This document shows, one piece after another, positions 11,401 through 18,247 of a stretch of 64,000 nucleotides of DNA. The stretch covers positions 62,001-126,000 of the forward strand of contig JACKEO010000009.1 of the NCBI GenBank assembly GCA_020632955.1, in the 5' to 3' direction. Below the pieces are notes generated by a model. The model made no database searches. It was not told the origin of the DNA and saw nothing but the letters and a program-made list of their open reading frames with translations. The stretch comes from Alphaproteobacteria bacterium. Lineage in GTDB: Bacteria > Myxococcota_A > UBA796 > GCA-2862545. The position numbers and the translations under genes were made by a program. How positions within the stretch are numbered: position 1 is the first letter of the stretch; every line of letters starts with the position of its first letter.

Positions 11401-12818
11401 ACGGCATGGTCGACGCGCGACGTCCGGCGGTGCGCCTCCAGCTCTGCCGCGGCGAGGTCGTGCTCGCCGAGGCCCGTCTGGTGGAGATCCTCGTGCCCAA
11501 GGGCCCGATCGGCAGCGCACCTCGCGCGGCACGGCTCCGCTTCCTGCGGGACCGCCGGTGGGCCGGGGGCGTGGGGCTGTCGCAGGCCGAGGACGGCGGC
11601 GTCCTCCTGCGCAAGGCGGACGTCGCGGCCTCGGACTGGCTCCCGGGCACCGTGGAGGCCCTCTACGGGGCGCCGGCCTCCGACCCCGTGGCACTCGCGG
11701 CCAAGGACTGCGCGGCCGCCGCCCTGGAGGTGCACCCGGGCGCCGTGGAGCTGGCGCCCGACGGTCTCACGGCCTCCTCGACGCGCGCGCCGATGTCCGT
11801 GGTGTCGCTCGACGTGCGCGCCGCGAAGACCCAGGTCCGCGTGCGCGGCACGGCCCACCTCGACCTCGCCCACCTCGAGGAGGACTGGCGGGGCTGGTTC
11901 GGCATCGGCGCCTGGCCGGTGGAGGACCTCTACTACAGCCTGCTCGAGCGCTTCGTGCGACGGGTCCACACGCCCGAGCCGGAGGCCCTGGAGGCCTTCC
12001 GCGGGCGGCCCGTGCTCTACCTGGCCAACCACCAGACGATGGTCGAGAGCCTCCTCTTCTCGATCCTGGCGGGCGGTCTGCTCGACCTGCCGGTGTGCAC
12101 CGTGGCCAAGGACGAGCACCGCACCAGCTGGCTCGGTCGCCTGATCCGCCAGAGCTTCGCGTGGCCCGGGGTCACGGACCCCCGCGTGATCGCCTTCCTC
12201 GATCGGGGTGACAAGACGGCCCTCCTCACCCTGCTCGCCGAGCTCCAGGTCGATCTGGCGGCGGGGCGCCGGTCGGTGATGATCCACGTGGAGGGCACCC
12301 GCGCGCTGTCGTCCACCGAGCCGGTGGTGAAGTTGTCGGGGGCTGTGCTCGACCTGGCGATCGCCGCGGACGTGCCGGTGGTGCCCGTGCGCTTCGTCGG
12401 TGGGCTCCCGGTCGAGCCCCTGGTCGACCGGACGGACTACCCGGTGGGGCTCGGTGCCCAGGACGTGTGGATCGGGGCACCGATCCTGCCGGCGACCCTG
12501 GCCGCCGACGATCTGCGTACCCGCAAGCTCCGCGTGCTCCAGGCGCTGGAGGCCCTCGGACCGCCCCGGACGGAGGAGCAGGCGCTCCCGGGGGACCCCG
12601 CGCTCGAGGCGGCGGTGGCCGCGCGGGTGGCCGCGGGCGCACCCGCCTCGCTCGCGGTGGCCACCGAGGTGCTGGCGCGGTCGCCGCGACGGGCCTCGGC
12701 GTGGACCGACCGCCTGCTCGCCGCCGTGGCGGGGGACGTGTCCGAAGGGGACGCCCCGGAGGCGGCCTGGGTGGCAGAGATGGCCGCGCTGCTCGCGGGT
12801 CGCGACCACGAGGCGTGA
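5481..12818 (+). CDS. pfaC: PUFA synthase subunit, KS-CLF-DH-DH-AGPAT (Pfa3/PfaC-like)
   Basis: A 2445-residue megasynthase starting at the ATG that overlaps the pfaA stop. Domains by residue: ketosynthase 1-430 with the triad Cys188 (DAACAS), His323 (CHATGTPVGD) and His358 (NLGHP); a chain-length-factor-like KS at about 440-770 with no active-site Cys (SSEELSG); an Ala/Pro linker with a helical stretch near 850-900; FabA-type hotdogs with His1267 (GHFKNDPCMPG) and His1661 (AHFFQDPVQPG); between these a hotdog lacking the HF..DP signature; a further DH-like region at about 1780-2020; and a C-terminal acylglycerol-phosphate acyltransferase (His2184 in ANHQTMVES, HVEGTR near 2270). The terminal AGPAT is a mark of terrestrial myxobacterial Pfa3 and would transfer the finished PUFA to a lipid. 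No acyltransferase with GxSxG is seen, unlike described Pfa3 proteins, so loading must rely on PfaA. The enoylreductase (pfaD/pfa1) must lie upstream of the window. Confidence 0.93.
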   Translation: MSRSPVAIVGRACVLPGALTPEALWSRVRAGEDLTSRAPDGRWGMPPWMGLAADPARSVDRAWSDRGGYVEGFDEVFDPTGLHVPPEELLGLDPLVRWVVHTARTALEGVGGDRARTGLILGNLSFPSEGLARHAAKVWADRAAPGLAARLGVQGADPRDRFMSGLPALIAARALGLGGAAFCLDAACASALYALAIGVDRLEDGELDTVLVGAVNRADDLFLHVGFCALQALSRTGRSRPFHAGADGLLPAEGCVVLALRRLEDARADGDTVLGIVRGVGLSNDGRGGGILAPSREGQVRALRAAWEASGLSPRDVGLVECHATGTPVGDAVELASMAEVFDGDDVPIGSIKANLGHPITVAGGAGLLKVLAALEHRERPPTPGIDHLTPALTDSRLRLVQELEPWTGPAVAAVSAFGFGGNNAHVVITGPDVEPPPTAPAPRREVAVVSLGARLPGGGVDVIEALSRGERTPARRLDEFEVVLDGLRTPPADLQQTLPQQLAILEAARDAVDGIDLPTARTGVLVGMGADPEVARWGARWRLASWSGLTDGPLAAARDAVVPALTSAGVVGTMPNIPANRIQTVLDLGGPGFTVSSEELSGVDALRIAVRAVATGRLDAAVVGAVDLCCEPVHEAAAQAVGLEEPAADAAVAMVLMPLEQAWEAGLPVLAVVGQGDGAGAPEVRHEVLVGLGRAHAASGLLEVAVAIASLHEDRADGEEREVSVRSKAMGGREDGVSLEATGPADPLPGPAVREGRRLTVPAHWTPVDLRPLVDPAVTVLPPAPWLPRIMPAEADIRVRAPVAAGGVVAPAPAPHAPPPPVAAAPPPPSAPTTAPAPAPAVPGVLPVPPADARAQLAAAHLATVSAAHADHLRRLAEVHQAFLARQQRMTALALAARGGAAIAAHPGAPPASRDAVVVAAPQVVPAAPARAPVAASPPARVPSPPVVAVPSAPAVPPRPVEAAPSVAWVRVPASSLPGPKLDRAGLEVHASGRISEIFGEAFAGQDGFRRQVRMPEPPLLLADRLLGIDAPAGELGRGVLWTETDVGSQPWLLHEGRMPAGILIESGQADLMLISWMGIDRFNRSERVYRLLGCELTYERGLPEAGTTLRYEIHVDGHAVHDGIRLFFFHYDCVDDQGRKVLTVRGGQAGFFTDGELEESAGVLWSPETGEHDATARLDAPAVACTKGSLTGEELQAFSRGDAHACFGPGFEKAASHVATPRIQADRMLLLHRVDVLDPRGGPWGRGYLKATWDVRPDDWFFAGHFKNDPCMPGTLMFEGCLQALAIYLTSLGYTLPRDGWRFEPVPGEPIPMRCRGQVLPGERTLTYEVFVEEVHDGPVPTVYADLLCTVDGLKAFHARRCGLRLAPHWPLDDKLGPADLADPPGARIASVDGFAFDKRAMLACAWGRPSEAFGPMYAPFDGDRRVPRLPSPPYHFVSRVEEVEGPLGGMKAGTRCLAAYDVPPDAWYFDDGATGAMPYAVLLEVALQPCGWLASYVGSALTSSGELFFRNLDGTGTLHREVLPDVGTILTAVTLTKLSQSGGMIICAFEVRCTDRHGAPIWTMDTVFGFFPAAALDAQRGLGPDVDAEAAWAAPGDGEILLREEARRFRGASARLGGGRLALLDRLTGLWPEGGKAGLGRVRGRMDVHPRLWFFSAHFFQDPVQPGSLGLEAIEQGLRALLIAKGLATDGQRFQSLAVEVPVTWRYRGQVRPHNTSMDVVVDLVELREEEGGLVAVADADLWCDGLRIYRASGMAVRVLPVEPTDREPGRRRVSLTTEPWLTDHRPTFTAPAIPMMDLAAFVLRSAPGAVGLRGLELTRWHTVGEELLATVVVDGAQGTLTVGSVASRVELLFSAPAESPWADVPGESIADPYGDGRLFHGPAYQLVRELQLGAEGAQAWIDLDALSVPEGARLGVVLDALTHLVPHDGLTLWNPQLDATQVAFPLRLDHLVVHGPLPATGRLRARARFDGMVDARRPAVRLQLCRGEVVLAEARLVEILVPKGPIGSAPRAARLRFLRDRRWAGGVGLSQAEDGGVLLRKADVAASDWLPGTVEALYGAPASDPVALAAKDCAAAALEVHPGAVELAPDGLTASSTRAPMSVVSLDVRAAKTQVRVRGTAHLDLAHLEEDWRGWFGIGAWPVEDLYYSLLERFVRRVHTPEPEALEAFRGRPVLYLANHQTMVESLLFSILAGGLLDLPVCTVAKDEHRTSWLGRLIRQSFAWPGVTDPRVIAFLDRGDKTALLTLLAELQVDLAAGRRSVMIHVEGTRALSSTEPVVKLSGAVLDLAIAADVPVVPVRFVGGLPVEPLVDRTDYPVGLGAQDVWIGAPILPATLAADDLRTRKLRVLQALEALGPPRTEEQALPGDPALEAAVAARVAAGAPASLAVATEVLARSPRRASAWTDRLLAAVAGDVSEGDAPEAAWVAEMAALLAGRDHEA

Positions 12819-12827
12819 GCCCGGGAG

Positions 12828-12882
12828 CGTGAGCCTCACGGTCCTGGCCCTGCCTCACGCACCCTCACGCATCCAGGCGTGA
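12828..12882. terminator. Convergent intergenic hairpins (putative bidirectional terminator)
   Basis: Between the converging PUFA synthase gene and the unknown operon lie two hairpins: CGTGAG-c-CTCACG (12828-12840) and TCACGC-6 nt-GCGTGA (12865-12882). Neither has a clear U-tract, which is usual at this GC content. Position supports a terminator role; energy was not calculated. Confidence 0.4.
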
Positions 12883-12901
12883 CGGTGCGGGCGCGCCGGC
12901 G

Positions 12902-14242
12902 TCACTCGTCCTTGTAGAGCTCGTCGAGGATGTCCTCGAGCCCCTCGAGCTCGCTGTCCAGATCCATGCCCTCTTCCTTGTAGGTGCCGCGCACCTTCGA
13001 CTCGAGGCGGGAGAGGAGCTGGTTGATCTTCGCGTCGAGCTTGCCGCCCTTCTTCTCGGCGAGCTTGTCGATGAGGGTGTTCACGGCGGACGAGGCGGCG
13101 GTCGACAGCTTCTCGGCGGCCTCGTCGGCGTTGTCCTCGTCCACGAGCTCCGGCTTGTCGGAGACGATCTCCTGCAGCTTGTCGTAGACGGAGTCGAGGA
13201 CCTTGTCGACGTCGGGCACGATCTTGCGGATGTCGGCCAGCAGGTCCACCTCGACGCCGGCCTGGGCGAGCGCGATGCCCACGGCCTTGCGCGCGTAGTT
13301 GCCGTACTGCTTCAGCTTCTCGACGGTGAGCACGTCGCCCTTGTCGTGCGACAGCAGGTTCTGGGACATCTGGGCGAGCTCCTCGTCCTTGCCGTCGAGG
13401 TACTTCTGCACCGTCTCGGTGCCCTTGCGCACCGTGGTGAGGGCCGCGCTGATCACGCCCTTCACGATGCCGCCCACCTCGGGGTGGCCGGCCGCGGTGG
13501 CGGCGAGCCCGATGGTGATCGACAGCACCTTGTTCGCCTTCTCGAGCCCGTCGAAGACCGCCACCGTGCGGGGGTGGAGGTTGGCGTAGTTCTTCCCGAT
13601 GTTCGCCTTGATCTCCTTCTTGATGTGCTTCTCGATCACCTGCTGCGAGGCGATCACGGCGGGGCCCACGTTCTTGGCGGCGTCGACGAGGCCGTCGAGC
13701 GCGGCCTTGAGCTCGTCGGACGCCTTCGTGAGGCGCTTGAGCTCCGTCTTCGACAGCTCCACGGGCACGCTGGGATCGCGGCCCTCGTAGGGCTCGACGA
13801 GGGGGCCGAGGATCCGCGCCTTCTTGTCGGCCTCCTGCATCGCCTCCCACAGCGCCTTGCGCTGGGCGGCGAGGGGCTTCATCACGTCCTTGCCGATGCG
13901 GGAGTCCATCATCCCCTTGATGCGGTCGATGGCCTTCTCGAGGGCGGTGACGAACTTCTCGAAGGGCTTGGCCTCGGCGATGCGGGCGTGCTGGGCCATC
14001 AGGCCCTCGGCCGTCGACAGCTCCGGGGCCACCGGGGCGATGCCCTGGATGCGCCCCTTGGGGACCACCGGCGGGGGCGGTGGCGGCGTGTCCTCCTCCT
14101 CTTCCTCCTCCTCCTCGAGCAGGATCGAGAGCTGCTCCTCGTCCACCGTGGCCTTCTGTCGCGTGAACCGGGCGAAGATCGAGAAGAAGGCCTTCTTGGA
14201 CTTCGTCTTCGGTTCGTCCTTGCCCTTGCTCTTCGTGGGCAT
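12902..14242 (-). CDS. Hypothetical helical protein, second gene of an unknown operon
   Basis: 446 residues; family not recognised. The start has a strong AAGGGAGGG Shine-Dalgarno four bases before the ATG. The N-terminus is lysine-rich and basic (MPTKSKGKDEPKTKSKKAFF), followed by a Glu run at residues 43-50 and a Pro run, then about 350 residues of mostly predicted helix rich in Lys, Glu, Asp and Leu. One apolar stretch near residues 235-270 (ITIGLAATAAGHPEVGG) could be a buried or membrane-inserting helix pair. The C-terminus is acidic. There is no signal peptide and no enzyme motif. It lies 38 bp after the next gene (14281-15306) on the same strand, so they are probably co-transcribed. 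Lysine content is high for such GC-rich DNA, setting the pair apart from its neighbours. Confidence 0.85.
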   Translation of the reverse strand: MPTKSKGKDEPKTKSKKAFFSIFARFTRQKATVDEEQLSILLEEEEEEEEDTPPPPPPVVPKGRIQGIAPVAPELSTAEGLMAQHARIAEAKPFEKFVTALEKAIDRIKGMMDSRIGKDVMKPLAAQRKALWEAMQEADKKARILGPLVEPYEGRDPSVPVELSKTELKRLTKASDELKAALDGLVDAAKNVGPAVIASQQVIEKHIKKEIKANIGKNYANLHPRTVAVFDGLEKANKVLSITIGLAATAAGHPEVGGIVKGVISAALTTVRKGTETVQKYLDGKDEELAQMSQNLLSHDKGDVLTVEKLKQYGNYARKAVGIALAQAGVEVDLLADIRKIVPDVDKVLDSVYDKLQEIVSDKPELVDEDNADEAAEKLSTAASSAVNTLIDKLAEKKGGKLDAKINQLLSRLESKVRGTYKEEGMDLDSELEGLEDILDELYKDE

Positions 14243-14280
14243 CCCGCCCTCCCTTCAGGTCGAGGCCTCGCGGCCCCGGA

Positions 14281-15306
14281 TCAGATGGCGTCGGTGAGCG
14301 TCTCGAGGACGGTGCCGAGGGTCTTGCGCAGGGTGCACTTCACGCCCCACGGGTTCTCGTCGACGGCCTCGTAGCGCTCGTCGGTGCGCACCAGCTCCAG
14401 GAGGTCCTCGGCGAGGTCCGCCGCCTTGCGCAGCGCCGCGGTCTGCGCCTCGCCGGCCTTGGCCAGCTTGGCCTCGAGCAGCGCGCCCTGGATCTTGACC
14501 TTGTAGTTGCCGGTGAGCGCGTTGAGGCCGGTGTCCGCCACCTCCATCGCCTCGTCGGTGCCCTCCTTGCGCAGGGCGGAGGCCAGGGCGTTGAGCTGGC
14601 CGTCCACCGTGTCCATGGCGTCGAGCCAGGCCTGGTGGGCGGCCGCCACGTCGAAGGTGATCTCCACGTCCTCGCCCTCGTCGTCCTCGCCCGCGCCCTT
14701 CGCGGCGACGAGGAGCTGCTCGAAGAGGTCGAGCTGCTCGGCCAGGTCTCCCTTCGCGCCGAAGGCCTCCTTCTTCAGCGACTCCACCTCGGCGAAGTCG
14801 GGGTGGTCGGTGCCGACCCGCTCGCGCGCCGCCTGGTAGGCCTCCTTGGCGGCCTTCTTCGCCTTCTCGACCTTCTTGGCGAGCGCGGTCTCGTCGAGCG
14901 CCGCCGTGTCGTCCGCCTCCACCGCACCGAAGATCGACGCGAAGTCCTCGGGCAGCACCACCCGCGCCTTCTGGATGAGCCCCTTCACGCGCTTGAGGCC
15001 CGGGTCCTTCGCGAGATCCATGCGGAAGGACCGTGCGATCTGCTTGGGCTTCGCGGTGCCGGCGTCGAGGGAGAGCACGAGGTTGGCCTTCGGGTCGGGC
15101 AGGGCACGTCCGCGGCCGAAGCGCTTGTCCTGCGCCGTCTTCCGAGCGGCCTTGGCGCCGGCCTTCACGTCGGCCTCCTTGCGACCGACCAGCACCACCG
15201 GCTTGCCGTCGGGGCCTTTCACGCAGAACCACCAGAAGAAGGGCCGGGTGGTCTTGCGTGCGCGCTTCAGCGACTTCGCGAGCGCCGTGTACTGCTCCTG
15301 CTCCAT
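14281..15306 (-). CDS. Hypothetical protein, first gene of an unknown operon
   Basis: 341 residues from the ATG at 15306 (MEQEQYTALAKSLKRARK), preceded by GGGAG at good spacing; an upstream GTG/ATG extension is possible but would use poorer sequence. The N-terminal 90 residues hold an aromatic motif PFFWWFCVKGPDGKPVVLV and many Lys/Arg, suggesting a small beta-containing domain. The rest is charged helix (AKKVEKAKKAAKEAYQAARE). There is no signal peptide, transmembrane segment or known catalytic signature. It shares the Lys/Glu-rich helical style of the downstream protein but no clear sequence similarity. Function unknown; the two products may act together. Confidence 0.82.
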   Translation of the reverse strand: MEQEQYTALAKSLKRARKTTRPFFWWFCVKGPDGKPVVLVGRKEADVKAGAKAARKTAQDKRFGRGRALPDPKANLVLSLDAGTAKPKQIARSFRMDLAKDPGLKRVKGLIQKARVVLPEDFASIFGAVEADDTAALDETALAKKVEKAKKAAKEAYQAARERVGTDHPDFAEVESLKKEAFGAKGDLAEQLDLFEQLLVAAKGAGEDDEGEDVEITFDVAAAHQAWLDAMDTVDGQLNALASALRKEGTDEAMEVADTGLNALTGNYKVKIQGALLEAKLAKAGEAQTAALRKAADLAEDLLELVRTDERYEAVDENPWGVKCTLRKTLGTVLETLTDAI

Positions 15307-15383
15307 GCCGTCTCCCGCCCGAGGCCGGTGGCCCGGCGTCGCGCGCATCGCGCGGCACAGCCTCCCACCACGGCGCACTGTGG

Positions 15384-15444
15384 CCCGGGCGGCGCCCGGG
15401 ATCCAGTGGCAGGCGACGACCTCCTCGGGGACGAGCCGAGGAGG
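15384..15444 (-). terminator. Two perfect hairpins downstream of clpA
   Basis: Reading leftward after clpA (stop at 15523), a perfect 9-bp stem with 7-nt loop lies at 15420-15444 (CCTCCTCGG/CCGAGGAGG), flanked by a further GCGAC/GTCGC pairing. A perfect 7-bp stem with 3-nt loop follows at 15384-15400 (CCCGGGC-GGC-GCCCGGG). They probably end clpA transcription before the unknown operon, whose own promoter must sit in the same 216-bp gap (15307-15522). No U-tract is present. Confidence 0.5.
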
Positions 15445-15522
15445 GAGGTCGCGACGGGATCCTCAGGAGACCGGACCATGCCCGGCGTCGGGCCCGGGGG
15501 AGGGGCAGGGCTGCGCGTGGCC

Positions 15523-17850
15523 TCAGGCGTCGACGGGGGCCTCGGGCGTGTCGGAGGCGGTGCCCTCGTCGGGTGTGTCGTCGTCCGGGGGCTCGCCCTC
15601 CGGGACGGGCCGGGCGCGCGTGCGCAGGACCACCTTGCCGTCGACGAAGTCGATCTCGGCCGTGCCGCCCTTGGCGAGGGACCCGAAGAGCAGCTCGTCG
15701 GCGAGCTGTCGCTTCACGTGCTCCTGGATGACGCGTCCCATCTCGCGCGCTCCGTACTCCACGCTGTAGCCCTGCTCGAGGAAGAACGTCCGGGCGGCGT
15801 CGGTGGCGACGAGGCTCACGTCGCGCTCGGTGAGCTGGGTCTCGAGCTCGAGCAGGAACTTGTCGACGATGCGGAGCACCACCTCCTCGGGCAGCGGCTC
15901 GAACCACACGATGGCGTCGAGGCGGTTGCGGAACTCGGGAGGGAACACGTCCTTCAGCACGCTGTCGGCACGGCCGGCCACGGTGGCCTGCACGAAGCCC
16001 ACGTTGCGGCCCGACGCCTCGCGGGCGCCCGCGTTCGTCGTGAGGATGATCACGGCGTTGCGGAAGTCGGTGCGTCGCCCGTTGTTGTCGGTGAGGGACG
16101 CGGAGTCCATCACCTGGAGCAGGATGTTGAAGACGTCGCGGTGGGCCTTCTCGATCTCGTCGAGCACCACCACGCAGTGCGGCGTCTTGTAGACGGCGTC
16201 GGTGAGCAGGCCACCCTGGTCGAAGCCGACGTACCCGGGCGGCGCGCCGATCAGGCGGCTGACGGAGTGCTTCTCCATGTACTCGGACATGTCGAAGCGG
16301 TGGAAGGTGACGCCCAGGGCGTGGGCCAGCTGGCGGGCGAGCTCGGTCTTGCCGACGCCGGTGGGGCCGGCGAAGAGGAAGCTGCCGATCGGACGGTTGG
16401 GCGAGCCGATGCCGGCGCGGTTCATCTTGATGGCGGTGGCCACGCTCTCGATGGCGGGGTCCTGGCCGAAGATCACGCCCCGGAGATCCTCCGACAGGTG
16501 CTTGAGCCGGTCGCGGTCCTCGGTGGACACGGACTTCGGCGGGATGCGGGCCATGCGCGCGATCGCCTCCTCGACCGCGTGGAGGTCGACCGTGGTGCCG
16601 CCGGCGAGGTGGACGGCGGCGCCGACCTCGTCGAGCACGTCGATGGCCTTGTCGGGCAGCTTGCGCTCGTGGAGGTGGCGGTTCGCGAGGTCGACGCAGG
16701 CCTTCACGGCCTCGTCGCTGTAGGTGACCTCGTGGTGCTCCTCGTAGCGGGGCTGCAGGCCGCGGAGGATGGCCTGGGCGTCGTCGATGGAGGGCTCGGG
16801 CACCTCGATGGACTGGAAGCGGCGGGCGAAGGCCTTGTCCTTGGCGAAGGACTGCCGGTAGTCCTCGTGGGTGGTGGAGCCGATCACCCGCAGGTCGCCG
16901 GCGGCCAGCGCGGGCTTGAGCAGGTTCGACGCGTCCATCGTGCCGCCGCTCGTGGCCCCCGCGCCCACGACGATGTGGATCTCGTCGATGAACAGGACGG
17001 CCTTGTCGTCGTCCTCGAGGGCCTTGAGCACGGCCTTCAGCCGCTCCTCGAAGTCGCCGCGGAAGCGGGTGCCTGCCATGAGCGCGCCCATGTCGAGGCT
17101 GTAGATGTGCACGTCCTCGAGCAGGGCGGGCACCTGGCCGTCGTGGATGCGCTGGGCGAGGCCCTCGACGATGGCCGTCTTGCCCACGCCGGGGTCGCCG
17201 ATGAGCAGGGGGTTGTTCTTCCGGCGCCGCGCGAGCACGTGGATCATGCGGTCGAGCTCGAGCTCGCGGCCGATGAGCGGGTCGATGCGGCCGTCGGCGG
17301 CCTTCTGCCAGAGGTCGGCGGTGAAGTCCTCGAGGGCCGTCTCGGGACGCGCGCTGGGCGGCGCCTCGGCGTCGGGGCCGGTGCCCTGGGGCGTGCGGGC
17401 ACCCTCCCCGGGACGGCTCCCGCCCTTGCGCAGGCCGTGGGCGATGAAGTTGGTGACGTCGAGGCGCGTGATGCCGTGGCGCTCGAGCAGCGCCACCGCG
17501 TCGCTCTCGTGCTCCATGAACAGGGCGACGAGCACGTGGCCGCCGTCGACCGGGCCCTTGCCGGTGTGCTGCACGTGCATCGCGGCCCGGGAGATGACCC
17601 GTCGGAAGGCCACGGACTGCATGGGATCGTAGTCGTCGTCGACGTCGAGGGTCTCGAGGTCGTCGAGGAGATCCTCCACCTCGGCCTCGAGGCGCGCGAG
17701 GTTGGCGCCGCAGGCCTCGAGCACCTCGGAGGCCCGCGGATCGTGCAGCAGGCCGTAGAGCAGGTGCTCCGTGGTGAGGAACTCGTGCTTGGAGGCGCGG
17801 GCGTGCTCCTGGGCCATGCCGAGGGCGACGCGGAGGGAGTCGTCGTACAT
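15523..17850 (-). CDS. clpA: ATP-dependent Clp protease ATP-binding subunit ClpA
   Basis: Hexameric AAA+ unfoldase that feeds substrates to ClpP. At 775 residues it is close to E. coli ClpA (758). It has the N-terminal double Clp-N repeat (1-145, ALGMAQEHARASKHEFLTTE), the first AAA module with Walker A GDPGVGKT near residue 215 and LFIDEIH, and the second AAA module with GPTGVGKTELA near 500, the pore-loop segment GAPPGYVGFD and VVLDEIEKAH. No ClpB-type middle coiled coil is present, which with the adjacent clpS makes ClpA rather than ClpB or ClpC likely. The ATG directly abuts the clpS stop codon (no intervening base). clpP is not in the window. Confidence 0.96.
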   Translation of the reverse strand: MYDDSLRVALGMAQEHARASKHEFLTTEHLLYGLLHDPRASEVLEACGANLARLEAEVEDLLDDLETLDVDDDYDPMQSVAFRRVISRAAMHVQHTGKGPVDGGHVLVALFMEHESDAVALLERHGITRLDVTNFIAHGLRKGGSRPGEGARTPQGTGPDAEAPPSARPETALEDFTADLWQKAADGRIDPLIGRELELDRMIHVLARRRKNNPLLIGDPGVGKTAIVEGLAQRIHDGQVPALLEDVHIYSLDMGALMAGTRFRGDFEERLKAVLKALEDDDKAVLFIDEIHIVVGAGATSGGTMDASNLLKPALAAGDLRVIGSTTHEDYRQSFAKDKAFARRFQSIEVPEPSIDDAQAILRGLQPRYEEHHEVTYSDEAVKACVDLANRHLHERKLPDKAIDVLDEVGAAVHLAGGTTVDLHAVEEAIARMARIPPKSVSTEDRDRLKHLSEDLRGVIFGQDPAIESVATAIKMNRAGIGSPNRPIGSFLFAGPTGVGKTELARQLAHALGVTFHRFDMSEYMEKHSVSRLIGAPPGYVGFDQGGLLTDAVYKTPHCVVVLDEIEKAHRDVFNILLQVMDSASLTDNNGRRTDFRNAVIILTTNAGAREASGRNVGFVQATVAGRADSVLKDVFPPEFRNRLDAIVWFEPLPEEVVLRIVDKFLLELETQLTERDVSLVATDAARTFFLEQGYSVEYGAREMGRVIQEHVKRQLADELLFGSLAKGGTAEIDFVDGKVVLRTRARPVPEGEPPDDDTPDEGTASDTPEAPVDA

Positions 17851-18159
17851 CTACTCGGGCTCCATGGTGCACTGAAGCGGGTGACCGTGCTCGCGGGCGA
17901 GGGCCAGGGTCTGCTCGACGCGGGTCTCGGCGATCTCGCGGGCGTAGACGCCGGCGATGCCCAGACCGGTCTTGTGGATGGCGAGCATCAGCCGCGTGGC
18001 GGAGGGGAGGGTGTGGCGGAAGACGGACTGGAGGACGTGGATGACGAACTCCATCGTGGTGTAGTCGTCGTTGTGGATCAGGACCTTGTAGCGCTTGGGC
18101 TTGTCGGCGCGCGTGCGGGTCAGCACGTCTCCCTGTTCGTCCCGCTTCGTCCCTGCCAT
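17851..18159 (-). CDS. clpS: ATP-dependent Clp protease adaptor ClpS
   Basis: Small adaptor that binds N-degron substrates and hands them to ClpA. 102 residues from the ATG at 18159 (MAGTKRDEQGDV), chosen over an upstream start because homologues begin with a short flexible tail. The core shows the family signature KVLIHNDDYTTMEFVIHVL and the substrate-pocket segment MLAIHKTGLGIAGVYAREIAE. The NDD turn and the helix residues that read N-terminal Leu/Phe/Tyr/Trp are kept. It is the first gene of the clpS-clpA pair. Confidence 0.95.
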   Translation of the reverse strand: MAGTKRDEQGDVLTRTRADKPKRYKVLIHNDDYTTMEFVIHVLQSVFRHTLPSATRLMLAIHKTGLGIAGVYAREIAETRVEQTLALAREHGHPLQCTMEPE

Positions 18160-18247
18160 GCCTGCCGCTCCCACGAGGAGTCTGTCGTATCGCGGCGCGC
18201 CGACGCCAGCGGACACTGTGCACACGGCGGCGGGGTGCGACCACCCG

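Noticed and set aside
12902..14242. Idea that the 446-residue protein is a ClyA-type pore-forming toxin
   Set aside because: Only one apolar helix pair in a helical protein supports it; no family motif can be read, so the function is left open.
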